DNA of 64,000 nt from Maricaulis sp947259345 (GTDB lineage Bacteria; Pseudomonadota; Alphaproteobacteria; Caulobacterales; Maricaulaceae): NCBI GenBank assembly GCA_965217205.1, contig OZ244254.1, forward strand, positions 620,001 through 684,000, read 5' to 3'. Below, one piece after another: positions 8,381-17,318 of this stretch. The notes beneath the pieces are model-generated. The model was not told where the DNA came from and searched no databases. It saw only the letters and a program-made list of their open reading frames with translations. A program made the position numbers and the translations under genes. Within the stretch, counting starts at the first letter, position 1; each line of letters opens with the position of its first letter.

Positions 8381-9901
8381 ATGATCCGTTTCAACGGTTT
8401 CGATACCTCGGGCCTGTTGCGCTCTGTCGCGACCCTTGCCCTCGCCGTCTCCATGGTCGGGGTAACGCTGTCCGACGCCGATGCGCAGCGCCGGCGGAAC
8501 AACAACCAGGAAGACTCCGAGCAGAACCAGGCTGAGCGGGTTTTCTCGGCGGCTATCGGTCAGATCGTGCTGGAAGCCCAGGAATTCCAGGCCAATGACC
8601 AGTTCGCGGAATCCATCACGGCGCTGAACCGCGCGCTCGGGAATGACAGCATCAACCCGTATGAGCGCATGATCTCGCTGCAGATGCGGGGTCGGGCCTA
8701 TTACGAGCAGGATCAGGTGTCCCGCGCCATTCAGGACTGGGAAGCCGCGATCAATACCGGCGCGATGCTGCCCCAGGAAATTTCCGATCTGCGGATCAAT
8801 ATTGGCCAGCTTTATATCGCTGAAGGTCAATATGCCCAGGGCATCCAGTCGCTCGAAGCCGCGGTCGCCCAGCTGGGCGTCGATGCGCTTAACCCGCGGG
8901 TCATGCGGATGCTTGCCCAGGCCTATGCCCAGGCCGAGCGCTATCGTGACGGTGTCGTCTGGGCCGAGCGGTTCTGGAACGCCCAACCGGCGGGTGATCG
9001 CGTGCGCGGTGACTACTCGCTCATGCTCTTCTTCTATCAGCAGCTGGAGCGGGTTCCGGATCAGTTCCGTATCATCGAAGAGATGGTTCAGCGCTGGCCG
9101 ACCGAGAAGAATAACTGGCGCTCCTACGCGTCTCTCCTGGCCCAGACCGGCCGCGAGCAGGATGCGTTTGAAGCCAACAAGATCATGTACATCAACGGCA
9201 TGCTCACCGAGAGCCGTGAAGTGGTGGCGCTGGCCCAGTATTATTCCTTCTATGAATACCCCTATCGCGGCGCTGTCGTTCTGGAGCGAGAGCTCAACGC
9301 CGGTACCGTCGAGCGGACCCGGAACAATCTCAACCTTCTGGCCAATATGTGGCGCCAGTCGCGCGAGTGGGAACGGGCCACGCCAGTCCTGCGTCAGCTG
9401 GCGCAATTGTCGGGTGATGGCGATGACTATCTGAAACTGGCGGAAGCCCTGTTCCAGCGCCGTGAACTTGATGAAGCCGAGGCGGCCTTCACCGAAGCAC
9501 TGAACCGTGGCGGCCTCGACCGCCCGGGTGATGCGTGGACGTTGCTGGGCAATGTCCGGGCCGAGCTGGGCCGCGAAGAATCGGCGATCGCCGCCTTCCG
9601 CGAAGGCGCGCGCTATCCCTATTCGCGCCAGACGGCCAATGGCTGGGTGACCTTCCTCACCAACCGTCAGCGGGCGGCTCGCGAGCGGGTCCAGATCCGT
9701 GAGCGCGTCCGTCAGGACGAGTGCCGTTTCCTGGTCGGTGACCTGGTCGAAACCGGCACACTGCTGGGTGATATCGATGACACCGGCCGGATCGTGATCG
9801 AGGTTCCGGATCGCTGCTCTGATCTCTACAACCAGTATGGTGAAGAGCGCAGTGCAGTTGCCGAGGCCGAGGCCGCGGAGAACGGCACCGACGCCGGCTG
9901 A
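8381..9901 (+). CDS. Secreted TPR protein of the Ton system, copy 1
   Basis: The start at 8381 is preferred over the ATG at 8366 because AAGGAG lies 6 bases before it. The 506-residue product begins with a signal peptide (LATLALAVSMVG...ADA) and a charged RRRNNNQED stretch. The rest is helical and repeat-rich with tetratricopeptide character, for example MRGRAYYEQDQ and LLFFYQQLERVPDQ. A TPR protein closes the TtpC-ExbB2-ExbD2-TonB2 operon in Vibrio, so position and type agree. It is probably periplasmic, acting as a scaffold. A strong terminator follows the stop. Confidence 0.87.
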   Translation: MIRFNGFDTSGLLRSVATLALAVSMVGVTLSDADAQRRRNNNQEDSEQNQAERVFSAAIGQIVLEAQEFQANDQFAESITALNRALGNDSINPYERMISLQMRGRAYYEQDQVSRAIQDWEAAINTGAMLPQEISDLRINIGQLYIAEGQYAQGIQSLEAAVAQLGVDALNPRVMRMLAQAYAQAERYRDGVVWAERFWNAQPAGDRVRGDYSLMLFFYQQLERVPDQFRIIEEMVQRWPTEKNNWRSYASLLAQTGREQDAFEANKIMYINGMLTESREVVALAQYYSFYEYPYRGAVVLERELNAGTVERTRNNLNLLANMWRQSREWERATPVLRQLAQLSGDGDDYLKLAEALFQRRELDEAEAAFTEALNRGGLDRPGDAWTLLGNVRAELGREESAIAAFREGARYPYSRQTANGWVTFLTNRQRAARERVQIRERVRQDECRFLVGDLVETGTLLGDIDDTGRIVIEVPDRCSDLYNQYGEERSAVAEAEAAENGTDAG

Positions 9902-9928
9902 TCGCCGACTTCGACTGTGACACAGATT

Positions 9929-9960
9929 AACGCCCCGGCTGGTTCAGCCGGGGCGTTTTT
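9929..9960 (+). terminator. Strong intrinsic terminator after the first TPR gene
   Basis: A perfect 10-bp GC stem (9931-9940 with 9946-9955, CGCCCCGGCT/AGCCGGGGCG), extended by AA/TT outside, has a GGTTC loop and is followed by five T. It separates the main Ton operon from the second TPR-TonB pair. Confidence 0.95.
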
Positions 9961-10115
9961 CGTTGCTGGGCAGGATTTCTGTGCTCGTAGGGGTCGGATT
10001 CGCCCCAAAGACAACCTCAAATCGCCACATTCCCGCCGTCTTGGCCGCCGATGCTTTCATTACATGACGGTAATGCCGGGCTGGGGAGTTCGCGTCATGA
10101 TTTGGGGAGACTATC

Positions 10116-11591
10116 ATGGACAGGATCATCCATCCGGTGGGTACCGCCGGTCGCCGCCTCGTAGCCCTTGCTGCCCTGGCATTCAGCCTGGCCCTTGCCG
10201 CCGGGCTGGCGACCGCTCCGCCAGCCCGGGCCGCGCAAGCCCCAGATCGATCCGAAGGCACGATTTCACCGGCGATCGGAGAGCGTTTGCTGGAATTGCT
10301 GGAGCTGGAAGCGGGCGGCGCCTGGTCCGAGGTCGAGGCCGGTTATACACGCCTGATCAATGAGCGCGCGCTGTCGCCCTATGAGCGGGCCATCCTCCTG
10401 CGTCAGCGCGGACGCGCCCTCTACGAGCTGGATCGTCTTGATGCGGCGATCCGCGACTGGCGGGCGGTGATCGAGCTGGCGGTACTGCCGGAGGAGGATG
10501 CCAATGCTTTGCGGATCAATACCGGACAATTGCTGATGGCGGCCGAGGACTATCGTGGCGGCATCAATCTCATCGAGGCGGCGATCGATCGTGGTGTCCC
10601 GCTGAGCGTGGACCTGGCGATGCGCCTGGCCCAGGCCCATGGCCGTCTCGACGATCACAGCGGCGGCCTGCCCTATGCCCGCACGGCCTTCACGATGGCC
10701 GAGGCAGACGGTGGCGCGACGCGCGAGCATTTCTCCCTTCTGCTCTACTACTACCAGCAGCTCGAGCGCACGCCCGAACAGCTCGGCCTGATGGAGCAGA
10801 TGGTGACCCGCTGGCCGACCGTGAAGGCCAACTGGACCAGTTATGCCGCCTTGCTGGCGCAGGTCGGACGCGAGACCGACGCCTTTGAGGTCAACCGGAT
10901 CATGTATCTGAACGGCATGCTCAATTCGAGCCAGGAATTGGTGCGTCTGGCCCAATACTACTCCTATTACGACTACCCGTATGGCGGGGCCGTCATGCTT
11001 GAGCGTGAGCTCAATGCCGGGCGGGTCGATGCCGAGACCGAGAATCTGCAATTGCTGGCCAATCTCTGGCGTCATGCCCGCGAATGGGAGCGGGCCTTGC
11101 CCGTACTGGAACGGGTCGCCACCACATCGGGCGCCGGCCCGGACTATGAGGCCTATGGTGAGGCGCTCTATCAGGCCGGGAGTTTTCAGGAGGCTGACGC
11201 GGTTTTCGTCCAGGCCCTCAATCGGGGCGGCTTGTCGCGGCCGGGCGATATCTGGACCTATATCGGCAATGCCCGGATGGAGCTCGATCAACTCAATGGC
11301 GCCGAGCGGGCCTTCCTGCGGGCTCTGGACTGGGAGTATTCCCGCGCCGGCGCCCAGGGCTGGCTGGAATTCATCAGCTCGAAGCGCCGAATTCTGAGCG
11401 CTGCCGAGGAGCTGGAACGCCTGACCGGGATCGAGACCTGCGAGCTGGCAATTGCCAGAGCCCGCCAAACCGTCGTGCGCTCCGAGGACGAGTTTGACAG
11501 CACGGGGCAGCGTCTCATCGAGCAGCCCGCCGAGTGCGCGCAATGGTTCGACGTCTATGGCAACCGTCTGCCGGACCCGGAGCGGACCTGA
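10116..11591 (+). CDS. Secreted TPR protein of the Ton system, copy 2
   Basis: This 491-residue paralogue of the preceding TPR gene shares aligned motifs: LRQRGRALYE against LQMRGRAYYE, LLYYYQQLERTPEQ against LLFFYQQLERVPDQ, and NRIMYLNGML against NKIMYINGML. It has a signal peptide of its own (LAALAFSLALAAGL...ARA). GGGGAGA precedes ATG 10116. It lies beyond a terminator, so it probably has a separate promoter in 9961-10115. Together with the following tonB it looks like a duplicated TPR-TonB module. Confidence 0.87.
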   Translation: MDRIIHPVGTAGRRLVALAALAFSLALAAGLATAPPARAAQAPDRSEGTISPAIGERLLELLELEAGGAWSEVEAGYTRLINERALSPYERAILLRQRGRALYELDRLDAAIRDWRAVIELAVLPEEDANALRINTGQLLMAAEDYRGGINLIEAAIDRGVPLSVDLAMRLAQAHGRLDDHSGGLPYARTAFTMAEADGGATREHFSLLLYYYQQLERTPEQLGLMEQMVTRWPTVKANWTSYAALLAQVGRETDAFEVNRIMYLNGMLNSSQELVRLAQYYSYYDYPYGGAVMLERELNAGRVDAETENLQLLANLWRHAREWERALPVLERVATTSGAGPDYEAYGEALYQAGSFQEADAVFVQALNRGGLSRPGDIWTYIGNARMELDQLNGAERAFLRALDWEYSRAGAQGWLEFISSKRRILSAAEELERLTGIETCELAIARARQTVVRSEDEFDSTGQRLIEQPAECAQWFDVYGNRLPDPERT

Positions 11592-11611
11592 GGGGCGCCC
11601 GGACAACTCCC

Positions 11612-11640
11612 CGCAATCGCCCCAATTGACCGCGATTGCG
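11612..11640 (+). other. Perfect 9-bp inverted repeat between TPR and tonB copy 2
   Basis: CGCAATCGC (11612-11620) and GCGATTGCG (11632-11640) form a perfect 9-bp stem with an 11-base loop. CCCCGCTTTTG follows. It could be a weak terminator or an operator for the second tonB gene. The T run is short and displaced, so I do not call a terminator. Confidence 0.5.
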
Positions 11641-11812
11641 CCCCGCTTTTGCCGCGCCCGGTGGCGAGGCTGATTGTGCGGCCTGACCTCGTGTTGTGGG
11701 GCGGGTCGCACCGGCCAACCCGGCGCCGGTGACCGGTGCCGGGCCCCTGGCCGGATTGTGGGGCATTCCTCTGTGAGGCCATGCAGAACTCGCCCGTGGG
11801 GAGGCTTGTTCA

Positions 11813-12430
11813 ATGACAGCCATAATCCAGAACTTGCGTACACCGATGGTCCTGCCGGTCGCGGCGACCATTACCGTCGGCCTTTTCCTGATGATGCGGC
11901 AGATGATCGACGTGCCATTCGTGGCACCGGACGAGGTGGTTGAGATGCCACCCATCGAGATCCGTTTCGATGTCGTCGAGACTGACCCGGATCGAACACC
12001 GGAACCGGAATTCGTTCCGGTCGACATCCCGCCGCCCATGCCGGTCCCGAATACACCGCGCTCGGCAGCCCCGGACATGTCCGGGATGGGCGACAATTAT
12101 GCGCTCCCGCCGGTAGAGCCCTCCGTGATTTCGGCGACGGGTGGCCTGGTTTCACCGGACCGGTCACCGATTCCGATCGTGCGGATCGAGCCGGTCTATC
12201 CGGCCCGGGAAGCCTCGCGCGGCAATTCCGGCAGTTGTACGGTGATCTTCGACATCACCCCGCAGGGCACGACGACCAATATCCGCCCGATGACCTGTGA
12301 CAGCCGGGCCTTCGAACAGGCCACGATGAACGCGGTCAGCCGCTGGCGTTACAACCCGCAGGTCCAGGATGGCGAACCCATCCTCTTCCGCGGCGCCACG
12401 ACCCGGCTCGACTATCGTCTGGACGGGTAA
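11813..12430 (+). CDS. tonB: TonB-family energy transducer, copy 2
   Basis: This 205-residue protein has the same length and layout as the first TonB of the locus: N-terminal anchor (LPVAATITVGLFLMM), acidic and proline-rich linker (IPPPMPVP) and a TonB C-terminal domain with VRIEPVYP and RWRYNP. The two cysteines of copy 1 recur here (GSCTV, TCDSR), which supports duplication. GGGGAGG lies upstream of ATG 11813. It probably draws on the same ExbB/ExbD/TtpC motor, since no second motor set is visible. Confidence 0.9.
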   Translation: MTAIIQNLRTPMVLPVAATITVGLFLMMRQMIDVPFVAPDEVVEMPPIEIRFDVVETDPDRTPEPEFVPVDIPPPMPVPNTPRSAAPDMSGMGDNYALPPVEPSVISATGGLVSPDRSPIPIVRIEPVYPAREASRGNSGSCTVIFDITPQGTTTNIRPMTCDSRAFEQATMNAVSRWRYNPQVQDGEPILFRGATTRLDYRLDG

Positions 12431-12475
12431 GCGTGGGGTGTGGGGTGGTTTTGATATGCCGCTCCACACTCGCCT

Positions 12476-12593
12476 TTGTCATCCCTGATGGAGGCCCGGC
12501 GAAGGCCGGGCGAAAGTCAGGGACCTAGATGTTTGACCCGTTAGGTCCCCGCCCTGCAGCCCGCCTGCGCGGGCTATCCGGCGGGGATGACAA
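12476..12593. repeat. Type 1 palindromic intergenic repeat (alpha-beta orientation)
   Basis: A 118-bp element with ends TTGTCATCCC and GGGATGACAA and an inner GGGACCTA...TTAGGTCCC. The left arm is alpha type (CCTGATGGA, GC hairpin, GAAAGTCAGGGACC). The right arm is beta type. It lies 46 bases past tonB copy 2, between convergent genes. Sister copies are at 29512, 33901, 39074, 45657, 53558 and 59100. Confidence 0.9.
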
Positions 12594-12616
12594 ATGTTTG
12601 GGTTGGTGCGCAGAAA

Positions 12617-12644
12617 AAAAGCCCGGGCCTTGACCCGGGCTTTT
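12617..12644. terminator. Bidirectional intrinsic terminator
   Basis: GCCCGGG (12621-12627) pairs with CCCGGGC (12634-12640) over a 6-base loop. Seven A precede it and four T follow. It ends the oligopeptidase gene on the minus strand and can also stop read-through from tonB. Confidence 0.92.
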
Positions 12645-12665
12645 CCTGTTCGTTCGAAGATGTCG

Positions 12666-14942
12666 CTACTCCGCGGCGATGGCCTCGACCTCTTCGTCGG
12701 CGAGGCCGACCGTCATCAGGGCGAAGGCCCAGTTGAGAGCGGTTTCGCGCAGGCTGTCGAAGCGGCCGGAGGCGCCGCCATGGCCGGCCCCCATATTCAT
12801 CTTCAGCAGGGTCAGGCCGTCATCAGTCCGGCGATCACGCAGGCGGGCGACGAATTTGGTCGGCTCCCAATAGGTGACCCGCGGATCGGTGAGACCACCC
12901 GTTGCCAGGACGTGGGGATAGTCCATTTCCTGGATCTGGTCATAGGGCGAGTATTCGATCATCGTCTGATAATCTTCCGCGCTCTCGATCGGATTGCCCC
13001 ATTCCGGCCATTCCGGCGGGGTCAGCGGCAATTCCGGGTCCGACATGGTGTTGATCACGTCGACGAAGGGAACGGCCGCAATGGCCCCGGCAAACAGGTC
13101 GGGCTGGAGATTGATCGCGGCTCCGACGAGCAGGCCACCGGCCGACCCGCCATAGGCGACGATCTGGCCGCGCGAGGTATAGCCCAGCTCGGCCAGGGCT
13201 TCGCCGGACGAGACGAAATCACGGAACGTGTTGATCTTGTTTTCCAGCTTGCCGTCCAGATACCACTGATAGCCATTGGCCATGCCGCCGCGGATATGGG
13301 CGGTGGCATAGACCATGCCGCGATCAACCAGCGAGAGCGGGGTGACGCGGAAGGCGGCCGGGATGGTGATGCCGTAAGAGCCATAGCCATAAAGCATCAG
13401 CGGCGCGCTGCCATCGATCGGCGTGTCGCGGTGATGCAGGATGGTGACCGGGATCTGCGCCCCGTCATGACCTTCGGCCATGATGCGGCGAACGACATAA
13501 TCCTCCGGATTGTGCCCGGACGGCACTTCCTGGCGTTTCAGCAGCGTGCGTTCGCGGCTGCGCAGATTGTAGTCATAGGTCTCTTCCGGCGTGGACGGGC
13601 TCTCATAGGAGAAGCGCAGCACATCGGTTGCGAATTCGTAACCGGCCGAGGCGCCCAGCGAATAGGCCTCCTCGTCGAAATCGATATTGTATTCCTCGCC
13701 CGTCGCGTAGTCGCGCACGACGATGCGGGGCAGGGCGTTCTCGCGTTCGACGCGGACCTGCCAGTCGGCAAAGCCGATGACGCCATTGATCAGCGTGCCG
13801 GGACGATGGGGGATGAAGTCTTCCCAGTTTTCCCGGCCCGGATTGTCGAGCGGGGCCGACATGATCTTGAAGTCGACGGCGCCGTCCAGATTGGTCCGGA
13901 AATAGAAACGGTCCGAGGCCTCGGTGAGATAGTATTCGACATCCTCTTCGCGGGCCGCGATCAGGGCCGGCTCGGCGGCCGGGTCATTGGCGTCGAGCAG
14001 GCGGATCTCATTGGAGGTGTGGCCGCCGGCATTGATGACGATGTGATTATTATTGTCGCTCAGGCCGACCGAGACAAAATAGCCGTCATCGGGCTCTTCA
14101 TAGATCAGCTCGGAAGCGCCGCCACTGGCCGGTTGGCGATAGACGCGCTTGGAGCGGCCATTATCGTCACGCCAGACCCAGTAGAGGGTGGCGCTGTCAT
14201 TGGCCCAGGTGAAATCGCCCGAGCTTTCATCGGTCAGGGTTGCGACGATGGCGCCGGTGGCGACGTCCTTGACCCGGATCTCGTAATATTCCGAACCGCG
14301 CACATCGACGCCGAAGGCGACATAGCGGTGGTCCGGGGAGTGTTCCATGGTGGAGAAGTCGAGATAGTCGAAATCAGCCGCCTCGGCGTCACCATCAACG
14401 AGGATTTCCTCCTCGCCGACCATTTCACCGGTTTCCGGATCGACGGCGCGGCGTGAGAAGACCGGATACTGGCCGCCTTCGCGATAGCGCGTGAAATAGG
14501 CGTAGTCGCCATCGCGCTCGGGGACGGAGCTGTCATCTTCCTTGATGCGGCCGCGGATCTCCTGGAAGATTCGCTCCTGCAGCGCCTCGGTCGGCGCCAT
14601 GACAGAGTCGAGATAGGCGTTTTCCGCGTCGAGGAGCTCACGGACATCGCTGTCCAGAACCTCCGGCTCGCGCATCACTTGCTGCCAGTTTTCGTCCTTG
14701 ATCCACTGATACTCGTCGACCCGGGTGAAGCCGACCTGTTCGATCGTCACCGGACGCTGTTCGGCGCGCGGGGCTTCCAGGCCCTGGGCGCGGGTGATCA
14801 GGGCGCCGTGCGTGTCGACGGTGGTGGTCGTGGTCGTGGCGGCCGGATTGTCGGACGTCATATCAGTCTCCTGGCTGCAGGCGACGAGTGCGAGACCGGC
14901 AAGTCCCACGCCCATCCGCCTGGCAAGCGGCAAATAACGCAT
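12666..14942 (-). CDS. ptrB: Oligopeptidase B-like S9 peptidase, lipoprotein-type signal
   Basis: This 758-residue protein is longer than cytosolic E. coli oligopeptidase B because it starts with a lipoprotein signal: LAGLALVAC gives a lipobox with Cys22. It continues with a Thr-rich linker, a beta-propeller domain (about 80-480) and the alpha/beta hydrolase domain. The catalytic triad is visible: Ser600 in YGGSAGG, Asp686 in LTDPRV and His721 in GAGHGG. It should cleave small peptides after basic residues, here from an envelope location. It stands alone on the minus strand, 23 bases after msrB, and ends at a strong terminator. Confidence 0.9.
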   Translation of the reverse strand: MRYLPLARRMGVGLAGLALVACSQETDMTSDNPAATTTTTTVDTHGALITRAQGLEAPRAEQRPVTIEQVGFTRVDEYQWIKDENWQQVMREPEVLDSDVRELLDAENAYLDSVMAPTEALQERIFQEIRGRIKEDDSSVPERDGDYAYFTRYREGGQYPVFSRRAVDPETGEMVGEEEILVDGDAEAADFDYLDFSTMEHSPDHRYVAFGVDVRGSEYYEIRVKDVATGAIVATLTDESSGDFTWANDSATLYWVWRDDNGRSKRVYRQPASGGASELIYEEPDDGYFVSVGLSDNNNHIVINAGGHTSNEIRLLDANDPAAEPALIAAREEDVEYYLTEASDRFYFRTNLDGAVDFKIMSAPLDNPGRENWEDFIPHRPGTLINGVIGFADWQVRVERENALPRIVVRDYATGEEYNIDFDEEAYSLGASAGYEFATDVLRFSYESPSTPEETYDYNLRSRERTLLKRQEVPSGHNPEDYVVRRIMAEGHDGAQIPVTILHHRDTPIDGSAPLMLYGYGSYGITIPAAFRVTPLSLVDRGMVYATAHIRGGMANGYQWYLDGKLENKINTFRDFVSSGEALAELGYTSRGQIVAYGGSAGGLLVGAAINLQPDLFAGAIAAVPFVDVINTMSDPELPLTPPEWPEWGNPIESAEDYQTMIEYSPYDQIQEMDYPHVLATGGLTDPRVTYWEPTKFVARLRDRRTDDGLTLLKMNMGAGHGGASGRFDSLRETALNWAFALMTVGLADEEVEAIAAE

Positions 14943-14965
14943 GTGTATCCCCTCATGAATGTCGC

Positions 14966-15373
14966 TTAGTTCTCGCCGTGCTCGGGCTTAAAGTCCAGCA
15001 CACCGCCATTGGTGCAATAGCGCTGGCCGGTCGGCTGCGGACCGTCCGGGAAAACATGGCCGAGATGGGCGCCGCAATTGGCGCAATGAATCTCGGTTCT
15101 GGGCAGGCGTAGTTGGTAATCCGTCTTGGTCTCGACATTGTCGCCGGCCAGCGGTTCCCAGAAGGAGGGCCAGCCGGAGCCGCTGTCATACTTGGCGCTG
15201 GCGGCGAAAAGCGGCACCTCGCAGACCTTGCAGTGATAGGTGCCGTCACGCTTTTCCGCGTTGAAGGGATGGGTGAAAGCGCGTTCCGTGCCTTCCTCGA
15301 AGGCGATGGCATAGGTGTGGGGGTCGAGTTTGGCCTTCAGGGCCTCGATTTCGGCATCACTCAGTTTCGGCAT
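14966..15373 (-). CDS. msrB: Peptide-methionine (R)-S-oxide reductase MsrB
   Basis: This 135-residue protein reduces methionine-R-sulfoxide in proteins. The two zinc-binding pairs CxxC are at 48/51 and 97/100. The catalytic Cys120 sits in RYCTNGG, and SGSGWPSFW is intact. The start at 15373 has GGAG 7 bases upstream; a longer in-frame start 39 bases upstream has no such support. The start lies inside the last codons of the MFS gene (17-base overlap), so the two are probably co-transcribed. There is no MsrA in the window. Confidence 0.95.
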   Translation of the reverse strand: MPKLSDAEIEALKAKLDPHTYAIAFEEGTERAFTHPFNAEKRDGTYHCKVCEVPLFAASAKYDSGSGWPSFWEPLAGDNVETKTDYQLRLPRTEIHCANCGAHLGHVFPDGPQPTGQRYCTNGGVLDFKPEHGEN

Positions 15374-16679
15374 CCTGGCGCTCCGGCTCGGTGTTGCGGT
15401 TCGGGCCGGCAAGCGTATGCGCCGACCCGCGTCTGACCGACAATATGGGGGTTGTCAGGCAGATGACCACCAGGACGAGGCCCAGACCGATCATTGGAAT
15501 CAGTGCCGACAGGTTGGGGCCGAGCTGTCCGACCACAATCCCCATCAGGACGGCGCCCGCGGGCATGCCGCCGAACAGGCCCAGCTGATAAACCGACATG
15601 ACCCGCGCCAGCTTGTCCGGCGGAGCCTGTTCCTGAACCACGGAGCGGGACAGGGAAATGGCGACGCCGGCGCCCAGGCCCCAACCGAAGACCAGCAGGT
15701 AGAGCGACCAGAAGGGCAGATGGAAATAGAAGGCGCCGGTGGCCATGACCGTCACCGCCTGAGCGAGGATGAGGGCGCGGCCCGGTTTCTCGATATGGCC
15801 GAATTTCACCAGGGCGACATTGGCGACCAGCGCGCCGACCCAGAAGGCGACCATCAGCGAGGCGATCTCCGGGAAGCCGCCGCCATAGCTTTCGCGGATG
15901 ATGAGCGGGATCAGGACCAGGAAGGCGCCGCCGACGACCAGAACGCCCAGCGCGATCATGATCAGCGTCATCGGCATCAGGATGGGGGAGGTGAAGACGG
16001 CTTTCACGCCATCGGCCAGATCGGCCATCGGATGGGCGGTGGACGTGTCGCGCTTGGAGCCCAGGCGCGGCAGGAAGGCGGCCGAAATACCGCCAATGCA
16101 CAGACCGGCCGCCTGCATCAGAAAAAGGGCGCCGGGCCCGGTATAGGCCGCGAAATAGCCCACAGCCATGCCGGCGATCTGGGCCCCGAACTGGACTGCC
16201 GAGGCCATCACCACGGCGCGCTGCAACTCGATCCCGCCATGGCGGGTGCGCGCCGAGATGCGGACCACCGGATTGATCGCACTGTCGCGCGCCGGCATCA
16301 CGAAACCGCCCGCCACGCCGATCAGCAGCGCAAAGCCCACCATGACCCAATAGGTCAGATGATCGGTCAGCAGCATCAGGCCGAGGGCTCCCGCCGAGAG
16401 CCCGGCGAAAATGTAGAAATAGAAGACGATACCGCGCCGGTCCTTGCGTTCGGCCAGCACGCCGGCGAAAGGCAGGAGCAGCATCATCGGTGCCGTCAGC
16501 GCCGCCTGGGCCAGACCCAGCCGCTCCGGGCTTTCCTGCAGGGTGAAGGTGATGACGCCGGGAAAGAGGGTGGTCTGCAGGCCGAAGCCGAAGAACCAGC
16601 CGGCAACGAGAACCAGATAGGCGCCGAAGGGCGGCATGCGCAGCTTGCGATTGCCGGCGAGGGGACGAAAAACGGGCAA
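15357..16679 (-). CDS. MFS permease (EntS/MFS_3-like)
   Basis: This 440-residue protein has about twelve hydrophobic segments and an MFS-type loop between helices 2 and 3 (GVLAERKDRRG). Its overall look is that of the MFS_3 group, which includes the enterobactin exporter EntS. The substrate cannot be told from sequence. The 3' end overlaps msrB by 17 bases. Proximity to a Ton locus makes a siderophore-related role tempting, but no siderophore genes are present, so this stays open. Confidence 0.75.
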   Translation of the reverse strand: MPVFRPLAGNRKLRMPPFGAYLVLVAGWFFGFGLQTTLFPGVITFTLQESPERLGLAQAALTAPMMLLLPFAGVLAERKDRRGIVFYFYIFAGLSAGALGLMLLTDHLTYWVMVGFALLIGVAGGFVMPARDSAINPVVRISARTRHGGIELQRAVVMASAVQFGAQIAGMAVGYFAAYTGPGALFLMQAAGLCIGGISAAFLPRLGSKRDTSTAHPMADLADGVKAVFTSPILMPMTLIMIALGVLVVGGAFLVLIPLIIRESYGGGFPEIASLMVAFWVGALVANVALVKFGHIEKPGRALILAQAVTVMATGAFYFHLPFWSLYLLVFGWGLGAGVAISLSRSVVQEQAPPDKLARVMSVYQLGLFGGMPAGAVLMGIVVGQLGPNLSALIPMIGLGLVLVVICLTTPILSVRRGSAHTLAGPNRNTEPERQDAETE

Positions 16680-16807
16680 GGTGTGATCAGGTCTCGTGCG
16701 GACGGGAGGGGATCGGCTTTGTGAACCGGTGTGATTTGTATTGCGCCTTGTCTAGCAACATGTTGGCTGTAAGCAAATCTGTCCTGTCCAGAAATGAGTC
16801 GCGCATC

Positions 16808-17239
16808 ATGACTTTCATCAAACCGGGCCTCGCCCTGCTCCTCGCCGCCTTCATGATCTTCATGGGGATCCAGAAATTCGGTGGTGCCAATCCGGTCTTC
16901 AGCCATATCGCGGCGGAATCGGGCCTGGAATTCTTCGAGCCGCAGGTGCGCTTGCTGACCGGTGTACTGGAAATGCTCGCTGCTCTCCTGCTGGCCGTGG
17001 GCGTATTCCTCAAGCGTTTCGAGGGGCTTGGCGCTCTGCTATCGCTTGGCGTGATCGGCGGTGCGATTGTCTTCCACTTCTCGCCCTGGCTCGGCATCAA
17101 CGCGCCCGTCGCCTTCGCCGAGGGCGGTGGCTATGTCTATTCGCCCATGCTGTTCGGCATGGCGGTGGTCTTCGGCACGCTTTCGGCGGTGCTGGTCTGG
17201 ATGGACAAGGACAAGCTGCCGGTCGTCGGCAAAGCCTGA
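16808..17239 (+). CDS. DoxX-like small membrane protein
   Basis: From ATG 16808 this 143-residue protein has four hydrophobic helices and the DoxX-type pattern FMGIQKFGG near the N terminus. The longer open frame from 16721 has no membrane or signal character and was not used. DoxX-like proteins are membrane proteins of uncertain function, some linked to redox or sulfur chemistry. It is divergent from the MFS-msrB unit, with a 128-base gap in which I cannot define promoter elements. Confidence 0.7.
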   Translation: MTFIKPGLALLLAAFMIFMGIQKFGGANPVFSHIAAESGLEFFEPQVRLLTGVLEMLAALLLAVGVFLKRFEGLGALLSLGVIGGAIVFHFSPWLGINAPVAFAEGGGYVYSPMLFGMAVVFGTLSAVLVWMDKDKLPVVGKA

Positions 17240-17318
17240 CATGCAAGGTTTCCGCCCTACCTTTCATTAACGCGCAGGCCTCATCCTGTGGGTCAGACCG
17301 GATCTGACAGGCCTTACC

